27,167 nt of DNA, taken from an uncultured Eubacteriales bacterium. Its GTDB lineage: Bacteria; Bacillota_A; Clostridia; Oscillospirales; Acutalibacteraceae. Each line of letters opens with the position of its first letter. Within the stretch, counting starts at the first letter, position 1. The notes under the pieces were generated by a model that worked only from the letters and a program-made list of their open reading frames with translations, did not search any database and was not told the DNA's origin. The position numbers were made by a program, and so were the translations under genes. Below are positions 14,341 to 22,493 of this stretch, in pieces. The DNA lies in the NCBI GenBank assembly GCA_934454005.1, contig CAKSGI010000005.1:1-27167 (forward strand), written 5' to 3'.

Positions 14341-14806
14341 ACAGTAGACAATATTAAGTTTTATTGACATATTTCCATAAACAACTTAACTACGAAAAAA
14401 GATGTGGATATGTTCCTTTGCACGCAAAAATAGCAAAGACATTTATGCTATCGTATCGAGCCATGTTGAAATGGTAGTCCTTTTGGTTAGGGAAAAGATT
14501 GATTTTTAAAAAATTGATACATTAATTAAAAAGGACAATTATATTAAGCTTGGTTATTGGACTTTTATGAGTCAGACGTGATTTCTCAAAGCATTCAACC
14601 TAAATAGCACTGGACACATTGCAATAATTAATATGTCTACTAACGAGTTTTTTACATAACTTGGGTGTCACACGTTTTTATTGTTTCCATTCTTTACTTT
14701 TATACATTATTTTTATGAAACAGGTGTGGAGATATACTGTATATACATTGACTATGATATTGTATTGTGTTAAAATAATATGGGAACTTGTGGAGGGGTA
14801 ATTAAA
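14341..14806. other. Non-coding region after the cargo block, with rlmD-like fragment
   Basis: No intact gene. A 35-codon open frame (14402-14509) includes SSHVEMVVLLVREK, which resembles the end of RlmD proteins (here FPRTSHVECVALLTK at the end of rlmD). A GATATGTT/CCT segment at 14407-14417 similarly matches the DMFP-coding stretch, but lies in a different frame and 34 bases farther from its partner. A small inverted repeat, CTTTGC/GCAAAG (14416-14438), sits between the two. The remainder up to the promoter at 14748 shows nothing recognisable. Confidence 0.4.
14748..14776 (+). promoter_or_regulatory. Promoter of the binding-protein/PG-binding lipoprotein gene
   Basis: TTGACT (14748-14753) and TAAAAT (14771-14776) are 17 bases apart, 31 bases before the ATG at 14807. 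Confidence 0.65.
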
Positions 14807-16066
14807 ATGGTTATTTTTAAAAACAGAATTAATATTAAAATAGTATGTTTAGCAATGTCAGTTATTTTGTTTTTGTCATTATTTGGGTGTAACAAATCTA
14901 AAACTGATAAATCAGAATATCCAGTTACTGTAGCAGGAGTGACAGTAAAAAAAAGTCCTGAGAAAGTCCTTGCATTATCTGATTCTTTAGCCGATATTGT
15001 TTTAGCTTTAGATCTCGAAACAAAACTCGTAGCTAGGACAGATGAAACTACTCAAGCCAAGTTATCGCCATTGCCGACTGTAGGAAGTCAGTCTAATATA
15101 AATGTTGATAGTATAGTTGAATATTCTCCTGACTTGATTCTAGTAGACAAAGAGTTAAACCAGGAAACCTTATCTAGACTTGAGAATGCTAATATTCCAA
15201 TTATATTGCTAAATCCAGCGAATTCAGTAAGTACATTTAAATCTTTGTATATAGATATAGGAACAATATTAAAAGGAAATAAGTCAGGGAAAGCATTAGG
15301 AGAAAAAATTTCGAGTAGTATTTTACTTACTATAGATAATATATCAAGACTAATTCCTGATAGTGGAGTTAAACCAACTGCATGTTATTTTTATGATTCA
15401 AATAAGAAAATTGCAACAGGCGATACATTTGTTTCTAATTTGATAGATTTTTCTGGAGCTACTAATATTGCAAAAGGTTTGTTGGACTTAAAAATTGATA
15501 CTCAAATATTAAAGATGTCTGACCCCACTTATATATTCTGCGCCCAGGGCGTAAAAGAGTCACTTTTGGAAGATAATACTATATCGTCTTTAAGTGCAGT
15601 ATTTAATAATAACGTATATGAGATGGATAAATACTTAATGACTAGGCAAGGGCATAGTGTAGTAGATGCTGTTACATATATGGCAGGAAAAATGTATCCT
15701 GAACTGGAGTCATCTAAAAAAGGGAATAAGTCTAAAAATGTAAATCCTAAACAATCTGAACAAAGCATAGATGCAAATATAAGTAATGATACAAATAAAG
15801 ATGATTCTTCAACGGATAAAAAAAATAAAACTCTAATTTATGGAGAATCAAGCGACGAAGTTTTAAAATTAGAAAAGCGGCTTGACGATCTTGATTTTAT
15901 GCCTACAAAACCAGATGGAGTTTTTGACGATTATACTAAAAGAGCAATAACTGATTTTCAATTTATAAATAATTTATTAACAACTGGTGAGGCTGATGAA
16001 AAAACATTAGATTTAATATTTTCTGATGAAGCTATACCGAGAGGAGAACCGTCAAGAGAAAAATAG
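14807..16066 (+). CDS. Lipoprotein: periplasmic-binding domain fused to a peptidoglycan-binding domain
   Basis: A 420-residue lipoprotein. A signal peptide (basic NRINIK, then a hydrophobic core) ends in the lipobox LFGC, with C28 as the lipidated residue. Residues ~40-305 look like a cluster-A/BtuF-FhuD type substrate-binding protein: PEKVLALSDSLADIVLALDL, NVDSIVEYSPDLILVDK, then a long helix, and the second lobe with KIATGDTFVSNLIDFSGATNI. A Ser/Asn/Lys/Asp-rich linker (~306-345) leads to a PG_binding_1-like repeat (YGESSDEVLKLEKRL, then KPDGVFDDYTKRAITDFQ). Such proteins usually deliver iron chelates, haem or cobalamin to an ABC importer, but no permease or ATPase of that type is adjacent. 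ATG at 14807 is chosen by GGAGGGG upstream; the earlier ATG at 14780 precedes the expected transcript start. Confidence 0.75.
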   Translation: MVIFKNRINIKIVCLAMSVILFLSLFGCNKSKTDKSEYPVTVAGVTVKKSPEKVLALSDSLADIVLALDLETKLVARTDETTQAKLSPLPTVGSQSNINVDSIVEYSPDLILVDKELNQETLSRLENANIPIILLNPANSVSTFKSLYIDIGTILKGNKSGKALGEKISSSILLTIDNISRLIPDSGVKPTACYFYDSNKKIATGDTFVSNLIDFSGATNIAKGLLDLKIDTQILKMSDPTYIFCAQGVKESLLEDNTISSLSAVFNNNVYEMDKYLMTRQGHSVVDAVTYMAGKMYPELESSKKGNKSKNVNPKQSEQSIDANISNDTNKDDSSTDKKNKTLIYGESSDEVLKLEKRLDDLDFMPTKPDGVFDDYTKRAITDFQFINNLLTTGEADEKTLDLIFSDEAIPRGEPSREK

Positions 16067-16080
16067 GTTAAAATAAAAAA

Positions 16081-16109
16081 TTGACCCTTATATCCAAAAA
16101 ATGTATAAT
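16081..16109 (+). promoter_or_regulatory. Promoter of the FHA-SEDS / PBP / ABC operon
   Basis: TTGACC (16081-16086) and a perfect TATAAT (16104-16109), directly preceded by TG, are spaced by 17 bases. The predicted start near 16116 gives a 39-base leader to the TTG start codon at 16155. Confidence 0.75.
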
Positions 16110-16154
16110 TATAAAAGATAAAGTTTTATAAAATGTTACAAGGGAGAGTTTAAC

Positions 16155-17840
16155 TTGTTGCAATCTTTGCTTAACATAGGGCTATCCTCTTTATTATTTA
16201 TAGTAAGGGTGGCTCTACCTATTTTGGGATTCCTTATTGCCTTAAAATGCTTTATATCTATGTATAAAAATATTAGAGAGGAAAAACCTTTAATAGCACT
16301 TTTTAATTCAATTACTGGTGATTATATACCTGTACTATATTGGGAGAATTCTATTGGTAGAAGTAAAAATTCTGATATAGTTCTTACCGATCCAGCAGTT
16401 TCTAGAGATCATGCCGTTTTAATGAGGCGCGATGAAGGTTGGCTAATTTGTGATACTAATTCAAAATCTGGAGTACTGGTTAACGGAAGGAAAGTTGAAG
16501 ATAAAAAACAGGTTTATATAGATGACGTAATATCTGTTGGTGCAACATCTCTTATTTTAAAAAAGCAGAGTGACTATGCAAAGAAAACAGGTATATGGGA
16601 TGGCAAGACTAAATTTAAAAAGAAATTTGCATCATCATCTGTAGGAATAATGCTTTTAATTACTATTTTTCAGGCACTATGCGCACTTGAGCTCTGTTTT
16701 GCTGAGGATAAATTTAGTTTTATTCCTGTAATACCTTTTTTAATGTTAAATGCTTTATCTTGGGTTCTTCTTGGATTTTCTAGAGGAATATTTAGGAGAG
16801 TTACTTTTGAACTAGAGGCTATTGGTATACTTTTAGCTAGTATAGGAATTTCTCTTATTGCAAGTTATGATATTAAACAAACATATACACAAATAATATC
16901 TATTTTTATAGGTATGATTATATTTTGTGTCATTATATTTTTAATAGAGAATCCAGATAGAGTTATGAATTGGCGCTGGGCGGTGATGGGCTGTGCTGTA
17001 GTTTTTTTAATATTAAATTTAATATTTGGATCTACAAAATTTGGATCTCAAAACTGGATAATGATAGGATCTGTTTCTGTTCAACCATCAGAGTTTGTTA
17101 AAATTGCATTTGTATTTGTAGGAGCTTCAACTCTAGATAGACTCCAAACAGCTAAAAATTTAACAGAGTTTATTATATTCTCAGGATTATGTATAGGTGC
17201 CCTATTTTTAATGAATGACTTTGGAACAGCGTGTATATTTTTTATAACATTTTTATTGATTGCGTTTATGCGTTCTGGAGACATAAGAACGATAGTATTA
17301 ATTATAAGTGCGGCAATAATTGGTGCTGTTATGATATTAAAATTTAAACCATATGTAGCGCATAGGTTTTCTGCTTGGGGCAATGTTTGGGATTATATGT
17401 ATTCAAGTGAGGGATATCAGCAAACACGAGTGTTAACTTATTCTGCGAGTGGGGGGCTTTTTGGTTTAGGATTAGGCAAAGGTGAGCTTAAATATATAGG
17501 TGCAGCACCAAGTGACCTTGTATTTGGGATGATTTGTGAGGAAATGGGCCTTATAATTGCATTGATAGTTGTTATATCTATAGCAATGTTAACTCTATAT
17601 TCTAGAAAATCAAGCTCTAAAAGTCGTTCTACGTTTTATTATATATCGGCATGCTCATCAGCGGGGCTGCTATTATTCCAGACATGTCTTAATGTATTTG
17701 GCGCAACAGATGTATTACCGTTAACTGGTGTTACTTTACCATTTGTAAGTCTAGGTGGATCTAGTATGATATCTGTTTGGGGGCTGCTTGCATTTATAAA
17801 GGCAGCGGATGAGCGAACATATGCGGCAAGGAAATTATAA
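16155..17840 (+). CDS. FHA domain fused to FtsW/RodA/SpoVE (SEDS) glycosyltransferase
   Basis: A 561-residue membrane protein. One helix (~10-33) precedes a cytoplasmic FHA domain (~45-135) with the phosphothreonine-binding residues: G68-R69 in SIGRSKNSD, S83-R84-D85-H86, and NSKSGVLVNG. The rest is a SEDS polymerase with about ten helices: QPSEFVKIAFVF, NDFGTACIFF, GYQQTRVLTYSASGGLFGLG, and the presumed catalytic D454 in APSDLVFGMICEEMG, ending with LPLTGVTLPFVSLGGSSM. SEDS proteins polymerise lipid II into glycan strands with a class B PBP; the next gene is one. The FHA domain suggests docking to a phosphorylated partner such as a PASTA-kinase substrate (inference). TTG at 16155 follows AGGGAG by eight bases; TTG 16158 is possible. 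Which of FtsW, RodA or SpoVE it represents is not decidable here. Confidence 0.88.
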   Translation: MLQSLLNIGLSSLLFIVRVALPILGFLIALKCFISMYKNIREEKPLIALFNSITGDYIPVLYWENSIGRSKNSDIVLTDPAVSRDHAVLMRRDEGWLICDTNSKSGVLVNGRKVEDKKQVYIDDVISVGATSLILKKQSDYAKKTGIWDGKTKFKKKFASSSVGIMLLITIFQALCALELCFAEDKFSFIPVIPFLMLNALSWVLLGFSRGIFRRVTFELEAIGILLASIGISLIASYDIKQTYTQIISIFIGMIIFCVIIFLIENPDRVMNWRWAVMGCAVVFLILNLIFGSTKFGSQNWIMIGSVSVQPSEFVKIAFVFVGASTLDRLQTAKNLTEFIIFSGLCIGALFLMNDFGTACIFFITFLLIAFMRSGDIRTIVLIISAAIIGAVMILKFKPYVAHRFSAWGNVWDYMYSSEGYQQTRVLTYSASGGLFGLGLGKGELKYIGAAPSDLVFGMICEEMGLIIALIVVISIAMLTLYSRKSSSKSRSTFYYISACSSAGLLLFQTCLNVFGATDVLPLTGVTLPFVSLGGSSMISVWGLLAFIKAADERTYAARKL

Positions 17841-17869
17841 TTTTAGAACTTACTTGAGGATGATAAGAT

Positions 17870-19264
17870 ATGAAAAAAACAAAAAGGAGATCATTAGTAG
17901 TATATATTTTATCTGTTGGTTTTTTTATAGGGATCAGTTTGTTTGTTTTTCGGATTGTGACTAATGCGGAGTCTTGGGTAATGAAGCCTATAAATGGTCA
18001 TTTATCAGGAGATGAATTAAATCAATCAGGTACTATATATGATACAAACGGTGTAGTATTAGCAGAAAGTAAAAATTCTAAAAGAGTTTATAATAATGAT
18101 ATTAATGTTAGAAAGGCATTAATGCAAACGATAGGAGATGGAACACCTAATATATCAACATCTATCCAAAATGTTTGTAAATCTGAATTGTTCGGCTATA
18201 ATTTTGTTTTGGGATTGTCGGCACCGCCAAGATTTAGAACATCTAAAGATATAACTTTAACATTGAATAGTGAACTTTGTAAATATGCCTATCAAAAAAT
18301 GGGGGACAAAAAGGGAGCTATATCTGTTTATAATTATAAAACGGGAGAGATTTTGTGCTTAGTAAGCACACCAACTTATGATCCAGAAGATCCTCCGGAC
18401 ATAAGCTTAGATACAACTGGTAAGTATGATGGCGTATATTTAAATAGAGTGTTATCTGGTGCGTTAACGCCAGGATCTACTTTTAAAGTTATTACATCTT
18501 CAAGCGCTATTGAAAATGATCCTAATATATATAACAAAACTTTTACTTGTCACAAAACAGAAAGTTTTGGTGTTGACAAAATAACTTGTGTGGGTTATCA
18601 TGGAAATATAGGTATAAAAAGGGGGTTTGCAGAGTCTTGTAACATTACGTTTGCAAATATTGCGATTAATCTTGGTGCAGATAAAATGACTGCTACTGCT
18701 AATAAAATGGGATTCAATAAAAATTTGCAAATAGATGGAATAACTCTAGGGAAAAGTGTGTATGATGTTAAAAATACTAGTGATGTATCATTAGGTTGGT
18801 CTGGAGTTGGCCAGTATACAGATGTTGTTAATCCTGCGCATATGATGATGATAATGGGAGCTGTTGCAGATGGAGGCAGACCTACTACTCCGTACTTAAT
18901 AAAAAATATGTCGTCAAGGTTGGGGATAAAATCTCATATTGGAACAGCTAAAAAGGGCGATGAAATGTTGAGTAAATCTACTGCTGACGATGTAAACGAT
19001 CTTATGCGCAATGCTGTTACAAGTAATTATGGACCATCTAAATTTAAAAATTTAGAAGTTTGTGCAAAAACTGGTACTGCAGAAGTCTCTGATAATAAAG
19101 CTAAAGATCCACATTCATGGATGGTTGGATTTTCTAGGGACTCAGATTGTCCATTAGCATTTGTTGTTGTTGTTGAAAACGGAGGATCCGGGATAAAAGT
19201 TGCTGGCTCTATTGCCGCTGATATAATGGATAAAGCTCAGAGTATACTCCGTTCATCAAAATAA
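17870..19264 (+). CDS. Class B penicillin-binding protein (PbpA/FtsI-like transpeptidase)
   Basis: A 464-residue wall-crosslinking DD-transpeptidase anchored by one N-terminal helix (~8-30). A short pedestal carries SGTIYDTNGVVLAES, the usual entry motif of class B PBPs. The catalytic motifs are complete: S203-x-x-K206 in TPGSTFKV, S256-C-N258 in AESCNITFANIA, and K400-T-G402 in CAKTGTAEV. The pedestal is small compared with full-length PBP2/FtsI (~600-700 residues), as in the PbpA group that pairs with RodA in Actinobacteria and many Clostridia. ATG at 17870 is preceded by GAGG at 17854-17857. It lies 29 bases after the SEDS gene, so the two very likely act as a polymerase-transpeptidase pair. 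Confidence 0.87.
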   Translation: MKKTKRRSLVVYILSVGFFIGISLFVFRIVTNAESWVMKPINGHLSGDELNQSGTIYDTNGVVLAESKNSKRVYNNDINVRKALMQTIGDGTPNISTSIQNVCKSELFGYNFVLGLSAPPRFRTSKDITLTLNSELCKYAYQKMGDKKGAISVYNYKTGEILCLVSTPTYDPEDPPDISLDTTGKYDGVYLNRVLSGALTPGSTFKVITSSSAIENDPNIYNKTFTCHKTESFGVDKITCVGYHGNIGIKRGFAESCNITFANIAINLGADKMTATANKMGFNKNLQIDGITLGKSVYDVKNTSDVSLGWSGVGQYTDVVNPAHMMMIMGAVADGGRPTTPYLIKNMSSRLGIKSHIGTAKKGDEMLSKSTADDVNDLMRNAVTSNYGPSKFKNLEVCAKTGTAEVSDNKAKDPHSWMVGFSRDSDCPLAFVVVVENGGSGIKVAGSIAADIMDKAQSILRSSK

Positions 19265-19290
19265 ATTTAATTGAAAAGAGGATAAGTTTA

Positions 19291-20205
19291 ATGGAATATG
19301 TTTTAAGAACAAAAAATTTAACTAAAGCATTTTCTTCTGAATTAGTTGTTAATTCTGTTAACATGAATATTCGCAAAGGTGATATTTATGGATTTATAGG
19401 AAAAAACGGTGCAGGAAAAACAACTCTTATGAGGACTATTGTTGGTTTAGCTGTACCTACTAGTGGAGAAATAGAATTATTTGAATCTAAAGATTTAGAT
19501 AGTCAAAGATCTAAAATAGGAACTATAATAGAATCTCCGGCCCTATACCCAACATATACAGCAAAACAGAACTTAATAGTGCAACAGAAACTATTATTAG
19601 GAAAAGTTGATTTAAAAGAAATTGATGAAATACTTAAAATGGTTGGTCTTGATGATGTAGGGAATAAAAAAGCAAAGAAATTTTCGCTTGGTATGAAACA
19701 AAGGCTTGCAATAGCAATTGCGCTTATTGGTAAACCTGAATTTTTAATTCTAGATGAACCTATAAATGGATTAGATCCAACTGGTATAAAAGAAATTCGC
19801 AACTTGATTTTATTGTTAAATAAAGAACACGGTATAACAGTTTTAATATCTAGTCATATATTAGGTGAACTTTCAAAGGTTGTAACATGTTATGGTGTTA
19901 TCCATAATGGAAAGCTTATTGATGAGTTTGATGCTAAATCTTTAAGGGAGAGAGTTCAGTCATATTTAGAAATAAAGGTTGATAGTACTGAACTTGCAGG
20001 AAAAATTATAGAGGAAAATTTAAATACAAAAAATTATGAAATTTTAGAGAACGATACAATTCACCTTTATGATAATATTGATGAATCAAGTAAAATAAAT
20101 AGCCTTTTAGTTCAAAATGGAGTCACTGTTTATTCTATATCTAATTTTGGCGAAAATTATGAGGACTACTTTATAAAACTAATGGAGGGGCAAAAAGATG
20201 ATTAA
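19291..20205 (+). CDS. ABC transporter ATP-binding protein (BcrA/ABC-2 exporter type)
   Basis: A 304-residue ATPase: Walker A GKNGAGKTT at residues 37-45, signature FSLGMKQR, Walker B FLILDEP with INGLDPTG, and the switch His in ISSHILGEL. The C-terminal ~85 residues (from YLEIKVDS) form the extension seen in bacitracin and lantibiotic-resistance type ATPases (BcrA/LanF). It powers the permease encoded next. The two are cotranscribed (8-base overlap), and both probably belong to the wall-synthesis operon: only 26 bases separate it from the PBP stop and no terminator intervenes. The exported substrate is unknown; protection from a wall-active peptide is plausible by family. Confidence 0.88.
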   Translation: MEYVLRTKNLTKAFSSELVVNSVNMNIRKGDIYGFIGKNGAGKTTLMRTIVGLAVPTSGEIELFESKDLDSQRSKIGTIIESPALYPTYTAKQNLIVQQKLLLGKVDLKEIDEILKMVGLDDVGNKKAKKFSLGMKQRLAIAIALIGKPEFLILDEPINGLDPTGIKEIRNLILLLNKEHGITVLISSHILGELSKVVTCYGVIHNGKLIDEFDAKSLRERVQSYLEIKVDSTELAGKIIEENLNTKNYEILENDTIHLYDNIDESSKINSLLVQNGVTVYSISNFGENYEDYFIKLMEGQKDD

Positions 20206-20992
20206 TTTATTAAAAGCTGATATATATAAATTGTTTAAGGGAAAGGCAATATATGTTTGTTCTGTATTGTCTGCTGTGCTTATGGCAATATACTTATTTA
20301 CTGAGTATTTTAGGAATATTGAGACGCTTAATAGTGTTCCAGAAGAATTTAAAATGTATGTTAATAATGGTTTTAGCGCTGTTATGTTTATTCCGTACAC
20401 ATTTATTTCAAGTGTAATGATTTTACTGATTATAGTGGTAACTATTGTTGTTGTGTTTGATTTTTCTAATGGCACAATAAAGAATTATGCATCAAAAGGA
20501 TTTAAACGTGAAAAAATTTATTTATCTAAGTTTATAGTATCATTAATTGTACTTTTTATTTTAATTGCGATAACTTTTTTAACATGTGTAGTTACTGCTT
20601 CTTGCTTATGGGGATTCGGTGATATACCTCAAGATTTTACAAAGAATTTATTTAGAATGATTGGGTTAGAAATGTTAGCATATACAGCAATTTTGTCTGT
20701 GTTTATCATGATATCTATGCTGATAAGAAAACTTGGTATCTCTCTTGCGGTAAATTTGAGTATGATATTTTTGTTGCCAATAGTAATGGTACTGCTTTCT
20801 GTACTTGTAGAAAAAGTTTTTAAATTAGGCTTTAAAATAGGGCAATATTGGGTGCTTAATTATCCTGAGATGTTAGCTCATTATAACTTAGATCAAACTG
20901 TAGTTACGAGGTCTATAATAGTTTCTTTAGTAACTATTTTAGTTACGTCATTTATAGGAATATATACTCTTAAAAAAAGAGATATAAATTAA
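20198..20992 (+). CDS. ABC-2 type transporter permease
   Basis: A 264-residue membrane protein opening MINLLKADIYKLFKGKAIYV, the typical N-terminal amphipathic helix of ABC-2 permeases of BcrB/LanEG type. Six hydrophobic segments follow, with the conserved NGTIKNYASKGFKREKIYLSK between helices two and three and TLKKRDIN at the end. It forms the membrane channel for the preceding ATPase. Its start overlaps the ATPase gene by eight bases and uses GGAGGGG located inside that gene, so expression is coupled. The strong bidirectional terminator follows 19 bases after the stop. Confidence 0.85.
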   Translation: MINLLKADIYKLFKGKAIYVCSVLSAVLMAIYLFTEYFRNIETLNSVPEEFKMYVNNGFSAVMFIPYTFISSVMILLIIVVTIVVVFDFSNGTIKNYASKGFKREKIYLSKFIVSLIVLFILIAITFLTCVVTASCLWGFGDIPQDFTKNLFRMIGLEMLAYTAILSVFIMISMLIRKLGISLAVNLSMIFLLPIVMVLLSVLVEKVFKLGFKIGQYWVLNYPEMLAHYNLDQTVVTRSIIVSLVTILVTSFIGIYTLKKRDIN

Positions 20993-21011
20993 TAAAAAAT
21001 AAAATAATTTT

Positions 21012-21058
21012 GGCTGATATAGTTCGAGATTCGATCCCACTATATCAGCCATTTGTTT
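21012..21058. terminator. Bidirectional terminator between convergent operons
   Basis: A perfect 12-bp stem, GGCTGATATAGT (21012-21023) with ACTATATCAGCC (21039-21050), is flanked by ATTTGTTTTT on the right and by an A-rich stretch on the left that becomes T-rich on the minus strand. It can end both the rightward ABC operon and the leftward tatD-radical SAM operon. The 15-base loop contains a TCGA/TCGA self-pairing. Confidence 0.85.
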
Positions 21059-21072
21059 TTTATAAATTTAGA

Positions 21073-21678
21073 CTATTTATCAATATAATCTCTAATTTTG
21101 AGTGTAGCTCCAATTTTTTTACATAGATTTCTACACTTTTCTATTTCAGATTTATTATCTCCTGTATAAACAATAGATAAATAAACGTTTGGTATATATT
21201 TTAGTGAGTTTTTTGTAAAATTTATAACAGCGTCGAATGCATTTATACCAAATTCGGAGTGGCATATTTTATCGTATTCTTCTTTATTCGATGCGTTGAG
21301 GCTTATGGATAATGTATCAACAAGATTTTTAAAGTTGATGGCAGTATTTTTTCCATTTATTAAGTCAGAAAGACCATTCGTGTTAACTCGAATTTTTATA
21401 TTTGATATTTCTTTTATTTTAGAGCATATATAAAGCATATCGTCTAATCTGCATGTCGGCTCGCCGTATCCACAAAATACAAGTTCTGGGTATTTTTTTA
21501 AATCTCTTTTTAATATGTCAGAAAGGATTTCATCTTTTGAAGGTTCTCGATCTAGCCAGAGTGATTCGGAATCTCCAACTGAGTCTGTGTTGTTTCTTAA
21601 ACAGAATTCACAGTTATTGGGACACCTATTGGTAATGTTAACATATAATTTACTTTCAAATACGTATGTGATAGTCAA
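21073..21678 (-). CDS. TatD family-associated radical SAM protein
   Basis: A 201-residue radical SAM enzyme. The iron-sulfur cluster motif C19-x3-C23-x2-C26 (NRCPNNCEFC) is followed by the SAM-binding strand VFCGYGEPTCR (the GE pair) and VNTNGLS, and the core ends within a compact half-barrel. There is no SPASM or other C-terminal cluster domain. Proteins of this size encoded beside tatD form a defined family of unknown function; here tatD ends 29 bases upstream and both genes read the same way. TTG at 21678 is preceded by GAGGTG at 21685-21690. Both strands around it end at the shared terminator. Confidence 0.82.
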   Translation of the reverse strand: MTITYVFESKLYVNITNRCPNNCEFCLRNNTDSVGDSESLWLDREPSKDEILSDILKRDLKKYPELVFCGYGEPTCRLDDMLYICSKIKEISNIKIRVNTNGLSDLINGKNTAINFKNLVDTLSISLNASNKEEYDKICHSEFGINAFDAVINFTKNSLKYIPNVYLSIVYTGDNKSEIEKCRNLCKKIGATLKIRDYIDK

Positions 21679-21707
21679 TATAATTCACCTCATATAAGCG
21701 ATACACT

Positions 21708-22475
21708 TTATAAATTTATTGAAAATAAATTGCAAGCGTTTTCGGTAGATATATTTAAAACATCGTTTAGGCTAATATTTTTTATTTCTGATATTTTTTT
21801 AGCAGTAGTTAAAATATGGTTAGAGTCACATCTCTGCCCTCTGTATGGTACAGGTGTCATATATGGTGCATCGGTTTCTAATAATATGCGGTCAATAGGT
21901 GTATATTTAACAACATCTATTATTTTTTTTGCATTTTTAAATGTAACTGCTCCACCAATACCAATATACATACCTATTTTTATAATTTCTTCTGCCATTT
22001 CAGGGCTGCCAGAGAAACAATGTATAACACCCTGTGCTATATATTTATTTAATAGTTCCAATGTGTCTTTATGAGCTTCTCTGTTGTGTACAATAATAGG
22101 TTTATTGAGATTTTTCGATAAGAGTATTTGTTCTTCAAATACTTTTATTTGGCTTTCTTTTTTAGAAAAATCATAATGATAATCTAAACCAATTTCTCCT
22201 ATAGCAACTGCTTTTTTAAACTCAAACATTTTTTCTAGTTCAACTATGTAATTGTTTGGAACAGAATCCACCTCATTAGGGTGTATTCCAAGGGCACAGT
22301 AAATTATTTCATACTTTTTAGATAAATCAATACATTTTTTTGAGTTGTCAATATCTACACCACAGTTTATTATTGTGTTGACATTGTTAGATAACATAGA
22401 AGTGAGAAGTTCATCGCGATCATCATCAAATTTAGTATCATCATAATGTGCATGAGAGTCAAATATCAATTTCAT
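21708..22475 (-). CDS. tatD: TatD-family metal-dependent hydrolase (DNase)
   Basis: A 255-residue TIM-barrel hydrolase. Metal ligands are in place: H8 and H10 in DSHAHYDD, E94 in AIGEIGLDYH, H130 in PIIVHNR, H152 in VIHCFSG, and D202 in LETDAPYM. TatD enzymes are Mg2+-dependent 3'-5' exonucleases in E. coli and yeast, and members have also been linked to D-aminoacyl-tRNA handling. In Firmicutes (YabD/YcfH type) the gene commonly follows metG, exactly as here with 18 bases between. ATG at 22475 follows GGAG by about six bases. Probably cotranscribed with metG and the radical SAM gene. Confidence 0.87.
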   Translation of the reverse strand: MKLIFDSHAHYDDTKFDDDRDELLTSMLSNNVNTIINCGVDIDNSKKCIDLSKKYEIIYCALGIHPNEVDSVPNNYIVELEKMFEFKKAVAIGEIGLDYHYDFSKKESQIKVFEEQILLSKNLNKPIIVHNREAHKDTLELLNKYIAQGVIHCFSGSPEMAEEIIKIGMYIGIGGAVTFKNAKKIIDVVKYTPIDRILLETDAPYMTPVPYRGQRCDSNHILTTAKKISEIKNISLNDVLNISTENACNLFSINL

Positions 22476-22493
22476 AATTACTCCATATAATTT

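Noticed and set aside
12096..14806. Intact mobile element (integrase, transposase, flanking direct repeats) carrying the cargo block
   Set aside because: No recombinase gene or convincing terminal repeats were found; only composition, gene packing and a possible rlmD scar point to transfer.
21021..21040. tRNA T-loop-like sequence (GTTCGAGATTCGATCCC) between convergent genes
   Set aside because: It is the loop of a perfect 12-bp terminator stem. No acceptor, D or anticodon arms can be formed around it, so it is not a tRNA or tRNA fragment with att character.
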